Source of the DNA: Caballeronia ptereochthonis
GTDB lineage: Bacteria > Pseudomonadota > Gammaproteobacteria > Burkholderiales > Burkholderiaceae
DNA: 36,310 nt
Direction of reading: 5' to 3'
Assembly (NCBI RefSeq): GCF_001545075.1
Contig: NZ_FCOB02000049.1
Span: 1 to 36,310, forward strand
Shown here one piece after another: positions 17,332 to 25,267 of the stretch. Positions within the stretch are counted from its first letter, which is position 1, and every line of letters begins with the position of its first letter. A program made the translations under genes and the position numbers. Below the pieces are notes generated by a model. The model did not search any database and was not told where the DNA came from. It saw nothing but the letters and a program-made list of their open reading frames with translations.

Positions 17332-19437
17332 TCACGCCCCGATCAGATTCACCACCTTCACATTCCGTGTATCCGGCACTTCCGCATAGGACAGCACCTT
17401 CAACTGCGGGAGACTGCGTCGCAGGAACCGCGCGAGCATCGCCCGCAGCGAATGCTGCACGAGCAGCACCGGCGGCAGGCCGAGATTCTGCTGACGCATC
17501 ATGGCGTTCTGCGTCGACGTCATCAGCGTTTGCGCGAGTCCCGGCTCGAGCCCCGGATTCGCGCCGGTCGAAAGCGCCTGCGACAGCACGCGCTCAAGTG
17601 TCGGATCGAGGCCCATCACCTGCAGATCGTCGCTGCCCGGATACCACTGCTGCGTGATCGCGCGACCGAGCGCGAGCCGCACCGCGGCGGTGAGATCGTG
17701 CGCATCGGTCGTGCGCGGCGCGTGCTCCTGCAGCGCGTCGAGAATCGTGCGCATGTCGCGGATCGGCACGCTTTCGTCGAGCAGGTTTTGCAGCACCTTC
17801 TGGAGCGTCGTGAGCGAGATGACCTTCGGCACCAGGTCTTCCGTGAGCGACGGCGTGTCCTTGCCGATGCGCTCGAGCAGCGCCTGCACTTCCTGACGTC
17901 CGAGCAGTTCGGCTGCGTGTGTCACGACCAGATGATTCAGGTGCGTCGCGACGACCGTGCTCGCATCGACCACCGTGTAGCCGTACACCTGAGCCTGCTC
18001 GCGCAGGTTCGTGTCGATCCACACCGCCGGCAGGCCGAACGCCGGGTCCTGGGTCTGCGTGCCTGGAAGCGCCGCCGAAACCTGACCCGGGTTGATCGCG
18101 AGCCACTGTCCCGGAAACGCCTCGCCCACGCCCACCTCCACGCCCTTCAGCGCGATGCGATATCCGTTCGGTCGCAGTTCCAGGTTGTCGCGAATATGAA
18201 TGACCGGCGGCAAAAAGCCGATTTCCTGCGCGAACTTCTTGCGGATGCCCTTGATGCGCTTGAGCAGTTCGCCATCGGCGTTTTTGTCGACGAGCGGAAT
18301 CAGGCGATAGCCCACTTCCAGCCCGAGCGGATCGATGAGCGCGACGTCCTCCCAGCTCGCTTCCGCGTTCTCCGCCGACGCAGCCGCGGCCGACGCGAGC
18401 GGCGTGACGTCCGTGACGGAGTTGGCCTTCTTCTTCGCTTCGGCGCGCTTGTTCATGGTGCGCGCGGCGTAGATGAGGCCGCCGCCCAGCAGCATGAACG
18501 CGAAGTGCGGCATGCCCGGAATCAGGCCCATGATGCCGATGATCACGCCGGTGATCATCAGCACGCGCGGGTTCTGGAACAACTGGCCGGTCAACTGCGT
18601 GCCGATGTCTTCCTCGGTCGCGACGCGCGATACGATCACGCCCGCCGCCGTCGAGATGATGAGCGACGGAATCTGCGCGACGAGACCATCGCCGATCGTG
18701 AGCAGCGTGTAGTTCGTCGCCGCGTGCGTGAAGTCCATGTCGTGCTGGAGCATGCCGACGATCAGCCCGCCGACGATGTTGATCACCATGATCAACAGGC
18801 CCGCGATCGCGTCGCCGCGCACGAACTTGCTTGCACCGTCCATCGAGCCGTAGAACTCGGCTTCCTGCGCCACGCCCTGACGGCGCTTCTTCGCGGTTTC
18901 CTCGTTGATGAGGCCGGCGTTCAGGTCGGCGTCGATGGCCATCTGCTTGCCGGGCATCGCATCGAGGGTGAAGCGTGCGCCCACTTCCGCGATACGTCCC
19001 GCGCCCTTCGTGATCACCATGAAGTTGATGATCATCAGAATCACGAACACGACGATACCGACCGCGAAGTTCCCGCCGACGAGGAAGTGCCCGAACGATT
19101 CGATCACCTGACCGGCCGCGTCCGGGCCGGTGTGGCCTTCGAGCAGCACGATACGGGTGGAGGCGACGTTCAGCGACAGCCGCAGCAGCGTCGAGAACAG
19201 CAGCACGCTCGGAAACGCCGCGAAGTCGAGCGGCTTTTGCGTGTACATGCTGACGAGCAGCACCATCACCGCCAGCGCGATGTTGAAGGTGAACAGCAGA
19301 TCCAGCAGGAACGACGGCAAGGGCAGGATCATCATGCCCAGGATCATGCAGATCAAGATCGGGCCGGCGAGCGCCCGAAGGTTCTGCGTGCCCAGCGCGT
19401 CGGGCCGTTTGGCGAAGAATCCAGCGCGCGCGTTCAT
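17332..19437 (-). CDS. flhA: Flagellar export gate protein FlhA
   Basis: A 701-aa inner-membrane component of the flagellar type III export gate. About eight membrane segments lie in residues 20-310. The FHIPEP signature occurs as EVGARFTLDAMPGKQMAIDA within the cytoplasmic loop. A large C-terminal cytoplasmic domain (about 350-701) docks chaperone-substrate complexes such as FlgN-FlgK/L. The frame is open to 19608, but the ATG at 19437 gives the conserved N-terminus and makes an ATGA overlap with the flhB stop, so the two are translationally coupled. Length is normal. No flhF, flhG or fliA follows it. Confidence 0.97.
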   Translation of the reverse strand: MNARAGFFAKRPDALGTQNLRALAGPILICMILGMMILPLPSFLLDLLFTFNIALAVMVLLVSMYTQKPLDFAAFPSVLLFSTLLRLSLNVASTRIVLLEGHTGPDAAGQVIESFGHFLVGGNFAVGIVVFVILMIINFMVITKGAGRIAEVGARFTLDAMPGKQMAIDADLNAGLINEETAKKRRQGVAQEAEFYGSMDGASKFVRGDAIAGLLIMVINIVGGLIVGMLQHDMDFTHAATNYTLLTIGDGLVAQIPSLIISTAAGVIVSRVATEEDIGTQLTGQLFQNPRVLMITGVIIGIMGLIPGMPHFAFMLLGGGLIYAARTMNKRAEAKKKANSVTDVTPLASAAAASAENAEASWEDVALIDPLGLEVGYRLIPLVDKNADGELLKRIKGIRKKFAQEIGFLPPVIHIRDNLELRPNGYRIALKGVEVGVGEAFPGQWLAINPGQVSAALPGTQTQDPAFGLPAVWIDTNLREQAQVYGYTVVDASTVVATHLNHLVVTHAAELLGRQEVQALLERIGKDTPSLTEDLVPKVISLTTLQKVLQNLLDESVPIRDMRTILDALQEHAPRTTDAHDLTAAVRLALGRAITQQWYPGSDDLQVMGLDPTLERVLSQALSTGANPGLEPGLAQTLMTSTQNAMMRQQNLGLPPVLLVQHSLRAMLARFLRRSLPQLKVLSYAEVPDTRNVKVVNLIGA

Positions 19438-20642
19438 GCGGCGGCTCCATTGTCGGTGTTGCCGCCGCTCAGTGCCTCGGCGGCTTCCTGATCGGCGTCG
19501 GCGTCGGATACGCCGCCTTTGTCGAGTTCCTTGGGCACGTCGAGATCGGACGGTTCGTCCGGCTCGATGCCGCCGTCTTCCCGGTAGCGCTTGAGCTGGT
19601 AGACCCACGCCAGCACCTGCGCGACCGCGCCGTAGAGCGCGCCCGGAATCTCGCGATCGATCTCGACGTTGTGATACAGCGCGCGCGCAAGCGGCGGCGC
19701 TTCGAGCAGCGGGACGTTGTGCTCGCGGCCCAGTTCGCGGATGCGCGCCGCGACGAGGTTCACGCCCTTCGCCACCACCTTCGGCGCCCGCATCTGGCCG
19801 TCCGTGTACTTCAGCGCGACGGCGAAGTGCGTCGGGTTCGTGACGATCACGTCGGCGGTCGGAATCGCCTGCATCATGCGGCGGCGGGCGGCCGCGCGCT
19901 GCTGAGAGCGGATGCGGCCCTTCACGTGCGGATCGCCTTCGTTTTCCTTATGCTCGCGCTTCACTTCTTCCTTGCTCATGCGCAGCTTCTTCGCGTGCGA
20001 GTAGAGCTGATACGGCACGTCGACGGCGGCGACGAGAAAGAGTCCGCCGATCGCCATGCCGCAGCACACGAAGATCAGATGCATCGCGTCGGCGAGCGCC
20101 AGATTGACCGGCTTCGTCAGCAGGCCGAGCACTTCGGCCTTGCGGCTCCAGATCGCCCAACCCGCCATGCCGCCGACGACCACCGTCTTCAGAATCGACA
20201 TGCCGAGCTGAATCGGTCCTTGCGCCGAAAAAATCTTGCCGAGGCCGCTGATCGGATTCAGGCGCCCGAAGTTCGGCGCGAACGGCTTCGTCGTGATGAG
20301 CCAACCGCCCAGAGCCATCGGTGCGGCGAGCGCGGCGAAACCCGCGAGCAGCAGCACCGGCAGCACGGCGAAGAGGCCTTCCTTGCCCGCGTTCGCAGCG
20401 CCGGTCATCATCTGCCGCGTGTCGAGCACCGTCGCGTGATCGAAGGTGAACGCGCCGCGCAGAATCGACTGCAAATGCTCGCTGATCGGGCCCGACAAGC
20501 CCCACACGCCGAAAAATCCCGCCGCCAGCAGCGCGAAGGACGCGAGTTCCCGCGAGCGCGCAACCTGGCCTTCCTCCCGCGCCTTTTCCAGGCGCTTGGG
20601 AGTGGCTGATTCGGTTTTTTCGAGATCGCTTTCTTCTGCCAC
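19434..20642 (-). CDS. flhB: Flagellar export switch protein FlhB
   Basis: A 402-aa protein. The N-terminus EESDLEKTESATPKRLEKAR is typical. Four membrane segments follow (about 36-55, 88-112, 146-165, 187-212). The autocleavage motif NPTH (269-272) sits in VIVTNPTHFAVALKY. Self-cleavage after Asn269 switches export from rod/hook to filament-type substrates. The start is GTG 20642, after GGAGCAAGG; no ATG fits. The C-terminal tail beyond about residue 355 is acidic and Gly/Ala-rich, longer than in enterics. Preceded by an FlhDC-like box with a -10 element, and overlaps flhA by 4 nt. Confidence 0.96.
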   Translation of the reverse strand: MAEESDLEKTESATPKRLEKAREEGQVARSRELASFALLAAGFFGVWGLSGPISEHLQSILRGAFTFDHATVLDTRQMMTGAANAGKEGLFAVLPVLLLAGFAALAAPMALGGWLITTKPFAPNFGRLNPISGLGKIFSAQGPIQLGMSILKTVVVGGMAGWAIWSRKAEVLGLLTKPVNLALADAMHLIFVCCGMAIGGLFLVAAVDVPYQLYSHAKKLRMSKEEVKREHKENEGDPHVKGRIRSQQRAAARRRMMQAIPTADVIVTNPTHFAVALKYTDGQMRAPKVVAKGVNLVAARIRELGREHNVPLLEAPPLARALYHNVEIDREIPGALYGAVAQVLAWVYQLKRYREDGGIEPDEPSDLDVPKELDKGGVSDADADQEAAEALSGGNTDNGAAA

Positions 20643-20708
20643 CGGGCCTTGCTCCGTTCCTTTCCGTCACACATGCGAGCGGCGTGAAGCCGCTTTTCGA
20701 TGAAAGGG

Positions 20709-20776
20709 ATTATTGCGGAAGGCGTCGAGCGGCCATCGGCGGATAAGGCTGGGGAAAAGGGGGTTATTCGGTAGAT
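20709..20776 (-). promoter_or_regulatory. FlhDC-box-like class II promoter of flhB
   Basis: On the minus strand, arm 1 (20776-20762) contains CCGAATAACC. After 13 nt, arm 2 (20748-20733) contains CCTTATCCGCCG. After 18 nt more comes AATAAT (20714-20709) as -10. Arms, spacing and the distance to the -10 parallel those before flgB. The flhB GTG lies about 65 nt downstream. The consensus used is the FlhD4C2 box as I recall it (two inverted 16-nt arms, 10-12 nt apart). Confidence 0.5.
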
Positions 20777-20791
20777 GAAAGCGCCGGAAGC

Positions 20792-20827
20792 AAAAAGCGG
20801 CGCGTGCCCCGCACGAGGTACGCGCCG
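20792..20827 (-). terminator. Intrinsic terminator after flgN
   Basis: On the minus strand an 8-bp stem CGGCGCGT/ACGCGCCG (20827-20820, 20805-20798) plus inner pairs is followed by CTTTTTG. It lies about 27 nt after the flgN stop and isolates flgAMN from flhBA. Confidence 0.8.
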
Positions 20828-20853
20828 TACTTTCCGAAAAGCGCCGAGGGCGA

Positions 20854-21288
20854 TCAGACGCCCGGCACGCGGCCATCCGGGCCGTAGAAACCGGCCTTCG
20901 ACGGCGCGACCTGCAAGGCCGCAAGCGTCTTGCGGTTGTATTCCATGCGCGTGCGGATCAGCACGCCATTGTTGTTGTTGCCCTGTTTCGCGCGGCGGGC
21001 GGCGGCGGTGAGCAGCGCCCACTGCTCGGCGATCGCTGCGTCACCGGCGGCGGCGGCTTCCATGCCGACGAAGCCGCTCGGGAAACCGAGCGCGTTCAAC
21101 TGCGCATCGCGGGTCTTTTCGAGCGCGGCGATGCGCTCGGTCAGTGCGGTCTTGTTCTCGATGATTCCCAGCAGCGCCGGAAGCGGCTGCGCGGCGATCA
21201 GCGCTTTTTCCTCTTCGACGAGGAGGGATTCGAAGGCCTGAACGGCGGCGACTTCTTCGGTGACGGTGGCAAGCAGGGCGTCTCTCAT
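20854..21288 (-). CDS. flgN: Flagellar hook-junction chaperone FlgN
   Basis: A 144-aa, almost wholly helical protein (EEVAAVQAFESLLVEEEKAL, then IENKTALTERIAALEKTRDA) of FlgN/FlgK-chaperone type. It binds the C-termini of FlgK and FlgL and delivers them to the export gate. Both substrates are encoded in this window. ATG 21288 has a GAG 7 nt upstream; an in-frame TTG at 21300 would add four residues. The C-terminus ends in YGPDGRVPGV. It follows flgM by 100 bp, with a terminator downstream. Confidence 0.88.
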   Translation of the reverse strand: MRDALLATVTEEVAAVQAFESLLVEEEKALIAAQPLPALLGIIENKTALTERIAALEKTRDAQLNALGFPSGFVGMEAAAAGDAAIAEQWALLTAAARRAKQGNNNNGVLIRTRMEYNRKTLAALQVAPSKAGFYGPDGRVPGV

Positions 21289-21388
21289 TGCATCGCTCAA
21301 ATAGCGGTTTCAAAAAGCCGCCCGGTGCCGTGAACGCCGCGTGCCACCGCGCGCCTGCTCTGTCGCAAGCGCGGCTGCTTCACTGCGT

Positions 21389-21724
21389 TCAGCCGCCGGT
21401 CGGCGGGGTTCTCGTTTGCAGCAGATCGCGGGCGGTGCTCAGAATGCCGTCGGCGATCTTGCCCGGATCCATCGTCAGGCTGCCGTCGCGGATCGCGGCC
21501 TTGATCGACTCGACTTTCGCCGTATCGATGTCCGAGCCGTTCGATGCGCGCAGGTCGCTCGACAACGACGACAAGCTCACCGTCGAATTCTGCGCCGTGC
21601 TTGCGCTCGGCTGCTGCACGGTGCTCGCGGCACCCTTCGCGTCGTTTTGCGACGCACGTTGCAGGCCTTCTTGAAGGCCTGCCAGAGTGGTGTTGCTATT
21701 CGATTCGATCTTCACGATGTCCAT
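21389..21724 (-). CDS. flgM: Anti-sigma-28 factor FlgM
   Basis: A 111-aa protein. The N-terminal half is disordered and Ser/Thr/Gln-rich, as expected for an exported anti-sigma. The C-terminal helices (VESIKAAIRDGSLTMDPGKI, then ADGILSTARDLLQ) form the sigma-28 binding module. It holds FliA inactive until hook completion, then is secreted through the FlhA/FlhB gate. ATG 21724. A sigma-28-like promoter lies directly upstream, so FlgM would be made by the sigma factor it inhibits. Confidence 0.95.
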   Translation of the reverse strand: MDIVKIESNSNTTLAGLQEGLQRASQNDAKGAASTVQQPSASTAQNSTVSLSSLSSDLRASNGSDIDTAKVESIKAAIRDGSLTMDPGKIADGILSTARDLLQTRTPPTGG

Positions 21725-21744
21725 TCCCGAACGTGTTGAGTCCT

Positions 21745-21772
21745 TTATCGGCGGGGGCGCTTGAAAACTTTA
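21745..21772 (-). promoter_or_regulatory. Sigma-28 (FliA) promoter of flgM
   Basis: On the minus strand TAAA (21772-21769) is followed after 16 nt by a perfect GCCGATAA (21752-21745). The classical spacing is 15. The transcript would start about 14 nt before the flgM ATG. Confidence 0.75.
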
Positions 21773-21894
21773 CCCTGCCTCCGGACCGTCAACTGCCGTT
21801 CGCTGCGCTTATCGCCTTGAAAGCCTTGTCTGGCGGACATCGAGCGCAATTGCAACAAAATGAAACAAGCGTGGGATGGCGAACACTTCGTCCT

Positions 21895-23211
21895 TCAGAG
21901 CGACACTTCCACCGTCTGACTGTCCTTCACGATGCCGGTGATGATCTGGCCCCCGGCAGTTTTTACACGAACCTGCTGGCCGGGCGCGGCGTTGTTCATC
22001 GCGCTGCCTTCGGCGGAAATCGAAAAGCCCGAGCCTGCGGCGACCACGCGCACGTTCTGGCCGATCGCCACCGAGCTCGCGGCGCGCAGCATGTCGGTGC
22101 GCAGCGGCAGGCCGGCGGGCACGCGCGAGAGCGCGACCGCGCCGACGGCCTGCGCCGGATCGGTAACGATGGCCTGCGGCATCGCGGTGATGTCGCCGTC
22201 GCGAGCCACCAGATCGGCGTTGCCGAGCACTTCGCCCGGGGCGATGGCGCGCGCGGCCAGATAGTAAGTGGCGTTGATCGACACGCGCGCCTGCACGTAG
22301 AGCGTCCACGGCCGCTCGCCGACGCAGCGCACGCCGACCGTCATGCGTCCCCAAAGACGCGCGCCGGTGGGCATGAACGGATCGAGCGAGGAGCAGGGCG
22401 CAAGACCACGCGGAAACACGGGCGTGACGGTGATTTCCGCCTTGCCCGGCAATCCCGCGGCTTGCTGCTGCAGAAAATTGAGCGCGGCGAGGCGGATCGA
22501 TTCGCCATCCTGCATGGCGGCGGGGGCGCCGGGCGCCTGCGGCAACACCGCCGCGGAGGGCGCGGCGGCAGCCGAATTCGCAGGCGTGAAGCTGACGCGC
22601 TTCATCGGCGAGGCCGGGGCGCCGGTAACGGGAGCCGCCGCGCTTGCCGCGACGGGACGCGTGTTCGCGTTGCGGGCGGGAACAGCGTCGTCGCGCGTCA
22701 CGACGACGGGAATCACGTCGTGCAAGGCGGACGCGGCGGGCGCTTTCGGAAGCGCGGACGCCGCGACGGCCGCACGGGCGGGTTTCGCTTCGCCCGGACC
22801 GGGAATCACGATCATGCCGCTCGCGTCGTTCATCGAATCGTCGGCGGCGTCGGCGCGGGCTTCGAGTTCGAGCGCGGCGTTACGCATCGCGGCGTCGGCG
22901 GCTTTGGTCGCCGCGCGATAGCCGCTCGGACGCCCGGTGTCGGGCGCGGGCAGCGTGGAAACGGGCGCGGCCACGGATGTCGAGCCGCGCGCAGCCGGCG
23001 CATTCAGGCTTTTCGCCATTTCGGCCACGGCGGCGGGATTGGTTTCCGCGTTGCCCGGAATGACGATCGGGCCGTCGCCCTGCTGCGCGTGCGCGCCCGC
23101 CGCGACGCCAATGAACAGCGAGACGCCCGCGAGGCCGCGCAGCGTGCGGCGCGCGAACGTCGCCGCGGCGCGAGCCGTAGGGTTCGATGCACGCTTCGCG
23201 GACCTGCTCAT
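21895..23211 (-). CDS. flgA: P-ring assembly chaperone FlgA
   Basis: A 438-aa periplasmic protein. The long Arg-rich n-region and hydrophobic core end in AGAHA, a signal peptidase I site near residue 41. Residues about 45-225 are a low-complexity Ala/Pro/Val-rich extension that contains VIPGNAETNP and VIPGPGEAKP, two related short motifs. The C-terminal ~200 residues form the FlgA core with its SAF-type domain (YYLAARAIAPGEVLGNADLV) and end in VKDSQTVEVSL. FlgA helps FlgI build the P ring. ATG 23211 is preceded by GGGAGAGAAG; GTG 23214 adds one residue. Divergent from flgB. About twice the length of the enteric protein. Confidence 0.93.
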   Translation of the reverse strand: MSRSAKRASNPTARAAATFARRTLRGLAGVSLFIGVAAGAHAQQGDGPIVIPGNAETNPAAVAEMAKSLNAPAARGSTSVAAPVSTLPAPDTGRPSGYRAATKAADAAMRNAALELEARADAADDSMNDASGMIVIPGPGEAKPARAAVAASALPKAPAASALHDVIPVVVTRDDAVPARNANTRPVAASAAAPVTGAPASPMKRVSFTPANSAAAAPSAAVLPQAPGAPAAMQDGESIRLAALNFLQQQAAGLPGKAEITVTPVFPRGLAPCSSLDPFMPTGARLWGRMTVGVRCVGERPWTLYVQARVSINATYYLAARAIAPGEVLGNADLVARDGDITAMPQAIVTDPAQAVGAVALSRVPAGLPLRTDMLRAASSVAIGQNVRVVAAGSGFSISAEGSAMNNAAPGQQVRVKTAGGQIITGIVKDSQTVEVSL

Positions 23212-23225
23212 CACTTCTCTCCCTC

Positions 23226-23250
23226 ACGCCGCGTATTTCACGCGCGGCGT
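23226..23250 (-). promoter_or_regulatory. Hairpin in the flgA leader
   Basis: A perfect 8-bp stem ACGCCGCG/CGCGGCGT with a 9-nt loop lies 15 nt upstream of the flgA ATG, just before its ribosome binding site. It could modulate flgA translation. No T-run follows, so it is not a terminator. Confidence 0.35.
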
Positions 23251-23362
23251 TCCTTGATTCAATCAGGCCGCAAACCTCGCGGCGACTGCCTTAGGCCGAA
23301 CGGGGAACACGAACGCCCGCCATCGGCCACGAAACGCATTCTAGATATGCCTGAGTGCGGGC

Positions 23363-23430
23363 AAGCGTCGAATAGAGGCCCCGTTTCCCGGTTATTCGTC
23401 GGATTAGTTCTTGTGCGCCGCTCCTAAGAT
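23363..23430. promoter_or_regulatory. FlhDC-box-like class II promoter between flgA and flgB
   Basis: Inverted arms AAGCGTCGAATAGAG (23363-23377) and GGTTATTCGTCGGATT (23390-23405) are 12 nt apart. They match most positions of the FlhD4C2 box. After 19 nt comes TAAGAT (23425-23430), a -10 for flgB without a good -35, as expected for activator-dependent class II promoters. On the other strand CATATC/TATCTA lies at a similar distance, so the same box may serve divergent flgA. Confidence 0.55.
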
Positions 23431-23476
23431 GCGTGTCATGCAAAAAGGCCTCGGCGCTGCCGACAGGAGAACCGGA

Positions 23477-23965
23477 ATGCTAGACACACTCGACAAGGAA
23501 TTCGCATTTGGCCGTGAGGCGCTCGATGTCCGCGCTTATCGGCAGGAATTGCTGTCGTCGAATATCGCCAACGCCGACACGCCCGGCTACAAGGCGCGCG
23601 ACGTCGATTTCTCGAGCGCGCTCGCCGGCGCCCTCAAGAAGACCGGCGGCGCCACCACGGCCTCGAACAACGGCACGCTCGCGATGGCGCAGCCCGTCAG
23701 CGTGAGCACGGGCGCGTCGATGGCCGTGACGGCGAAGGGCCACATGGCCGGCACGACGACGCTCACCGCATCGGGCGGCCCGAGCGACGACTACGGCAAG
23801 CTCGCGTACCGCGTGCCGAGCCAGCCCTCGCTCGACGGCAACACGGTCGATCTCGATGCCGAGCGCGTGCAGTTCGCGGACAACGCGCTGCACTTCGAGG
23901 CCGGCATGACGGTGCTCAGCTCGCAGATCAAGTCGATGCTCTCGGCGATCACGTCGAACAGTTAA
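23477..23965 (+). CDS. flgB: Flagellar proximal rod protein FlgB
   Basis: A 162-aa rod protein, first gene of flgBCDEFGHIJ. The conserved N-terminal heptad region includes RAYRQELLSSNIANADTPGY, the rod/hook-family signature. The C-terminal helix (ALHFEAGMTVLSSQIKSML) pairs with it in the assembled rod. ATG 23477 has AGGAGA upstream; the frame is open to 23411 but without a ribosome site. Driven by the FlhDC-type promoter at 23363-23430. Separated from flgC by an 84-bp gap with two hairpins. Confidence 0.96.
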   Translation: MLDTLDKEFAFGREALDVRAYRQELLSSNIANADTPGYKARDVDFSSALAGALKKTGGATTASNNGTLAMAQPVSVSTGASMAVTAKGHMAGTTTLTASGGPSDDYGKLAYRVPSQPSLDGNTVDLDAERVQFADNALHFEAGMTVLSSQIKSMLSAITSNS

Positions 23966-23974
23966 CAAGGCGCG

Positions 23975-24030
23975 CGCCGGGCTTTGCCCGGCGTGGGGCC
24001 GGAGTAAGCGCTGAAGCGCCAACTCCGGCC
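23975..24030 (+). repeat. Two hairpins in the flgB-flgC gap
   Basis: Hairpin 1: CGCCGGGC/GCCCGGCG with a TTT loop (23975-23993). Hairpin 2: GGCCGGAGT (23997-24005) with ACTCCGGCC (24022-24030), with an inner GCGCT/AGCGC stem. No T-run, so these more likely stabilise or process the mRNA than terminate it. Confidence 0.6.
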
Positions 24031-24049
24031 GACACAGGAGAAACGCCCC

Positions 24050-24475
24050 ATGCCTTCCTTGATGAACATCTTCAACGTCGCCGGCTCGGCGATGTCGGCC
24101 CAGGCGCAGCGCCTGAACGTCACCGCGTCGAACCTCGCCAACGCCGACAGCACGACCGGCCCGGATGGCCAGCCGTACAAGGCGAAGCAGGTCGTGTTCG
24201 CGGTCGATCCGCTCGGCGGCGCGCGCACCGCGTCGGGCCAGCAGGTCGGCGGCGTGCAGGTGACCGGCGTGATCGATGATCCGAGCCCGATGAAGACCAG
24301 CTATGACCCGAGCAATCCCGCGGCGAACGCGGACGGCTACGTGACGCTCCCCAACGTCGATCCCGTGCAGGAGATGGTCAACATGATTTCCGCGTCCCGT
24401 TCCTATCAGGCGAACGTCGAAACGCTCAACACCGCCAAGCAATTGATGCTCAAGACCCTGACCATCGGAACCTGA
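24050..24475 (+). CDS. flgC: Flagellar proximal rod protein FlgC
   Basis: A 141-aa rod protein. It starts MPSLMNIFNVAGSAMSAQAQ and carries the rod/hook signature LNVTASNLANADSTTGPDG. The C-terminal signature is YVTLPNVDPVQEMVNMISAS then SYQANVETLNTAKQLMLKT. CAGGAG lies before the ATG. Normal length; 23 bp before flgD. Confidence 0.97.
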   Translation: MPSLMNIFNVAGSAMSAQAQRLNVTASNLANADSTTGPDGQPYKAKQVVFAVDPLGGARTASGQQVGGVQVTGVIDDPSPMKTSYDPSNPAANADGYVTLPNVDPVQEMVNMISASRSYQANVETLNTAKQLMLKTLTIGT

Positions 24476-24498
24476 CAGCGAATCCAAAGGAACATAAC

Positions 24499-25221
24499 GT
24501 GAGCTCCTCCAGCACAACCATCGGCAGCAACGGCACCACCGTGTCGCAGACGCTGCTCGACACCATGAACGGCACGTCGAGCTCGTCCAGTTCATCGAGC
24601 AGCAGCGCGAGCGGCACGTCCGCGTCGGACATGCAGAACACCTTTCTCACGCTGCTCGTGACGCAGCTGAAGAACCAGGATCCGACCAACCCCGCCGACA
24701 GCTCGCAGATGACCTCGCAGCTCGCGCAGATCAGCACGGTGCAGGGCATCGGTCAGCTGAACACGTCGCTGTCCTCGCTCGCGACGCAGCTCTCCGCCGG
24801 CCAGCAGACGCAGGCCGCGCTGCTGATCGGCTCGAACGTGCTCGCGCCGGGAAGCAACGTGACGGTCTCGAGCGGCGCGTCGTCGAGCTTCGGCGTGCAA
24901 CTGGCGAACGACGTGAGCGACCTGCAGATCGTCGTGAAGAACGCGTCGGGCCAGATCGTCAACACGCTCGATCTCGGCGCGCAAGGCGCGGGCGTCGTGC
25001 CGGTGTCGGGCTGGAAGCCGGTCGACTCGAAGGGCAACACCCTCGCCGACGGCAGCTACACGATCACCGCGCAAGGCACGATCAACGGCCAGCAGGCGAC
25101 GGCCACCACGCTGTCGGCTTCTCAGGTCCAGAGCGTCGTGCAGATGTCGGGCGGCGCGCCGGGCCTCAAGCTCGCGAACGGCTCGACGGTTGCGCTGACG
25201 AGCGTCGCGTCGATTCTCTGA
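24499..25221 (+). CDS. flgD: Hook-assembly scaffold FlgD
   Basis: A 240-aa hook cap protein. The Ser-rich N-terminus (a run of Ser around residues 28-38) precedes the export/cap region NTFLTLLVTQLKNQDPTNP, highly conserved in FlgD. The C-terminal part has the FlgD Ig-like/Tudor domains (NDVSDLQIVVKNASGQIVNT and GNTLADGSYTITAQG). The start is GTG 24499, after AAAGGA. FlgD caps the growing hook and is discarded once the hook is complete. Confidence 0.95.
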   Translation: MSSSSTTIGSNGTTVSQTLLDTMNGTSSSSSSSSSSASGTSASDMQNTFLTLLVTQLKNQDPTNPADSSQMTSQLAQISTVQGIGQLNTSLSSLATQLSAGQQTQAALLIGSNVLAPGSNVTVSSGASSSFGVQLANDVSDLQIVVKNASGQIVNTLDLGAQGAGVVPVSGWKPVDSKGNTLADGSYTITAQGTINGQQATATTLSASQVQSVVQMSGGAPGLKLANGSTVALTSVASIL

Positions 25222-25267
25222 TTTCACATTCATTTGGGGCGGGCGCGGGCTCGCTTTGGAGAAACAC

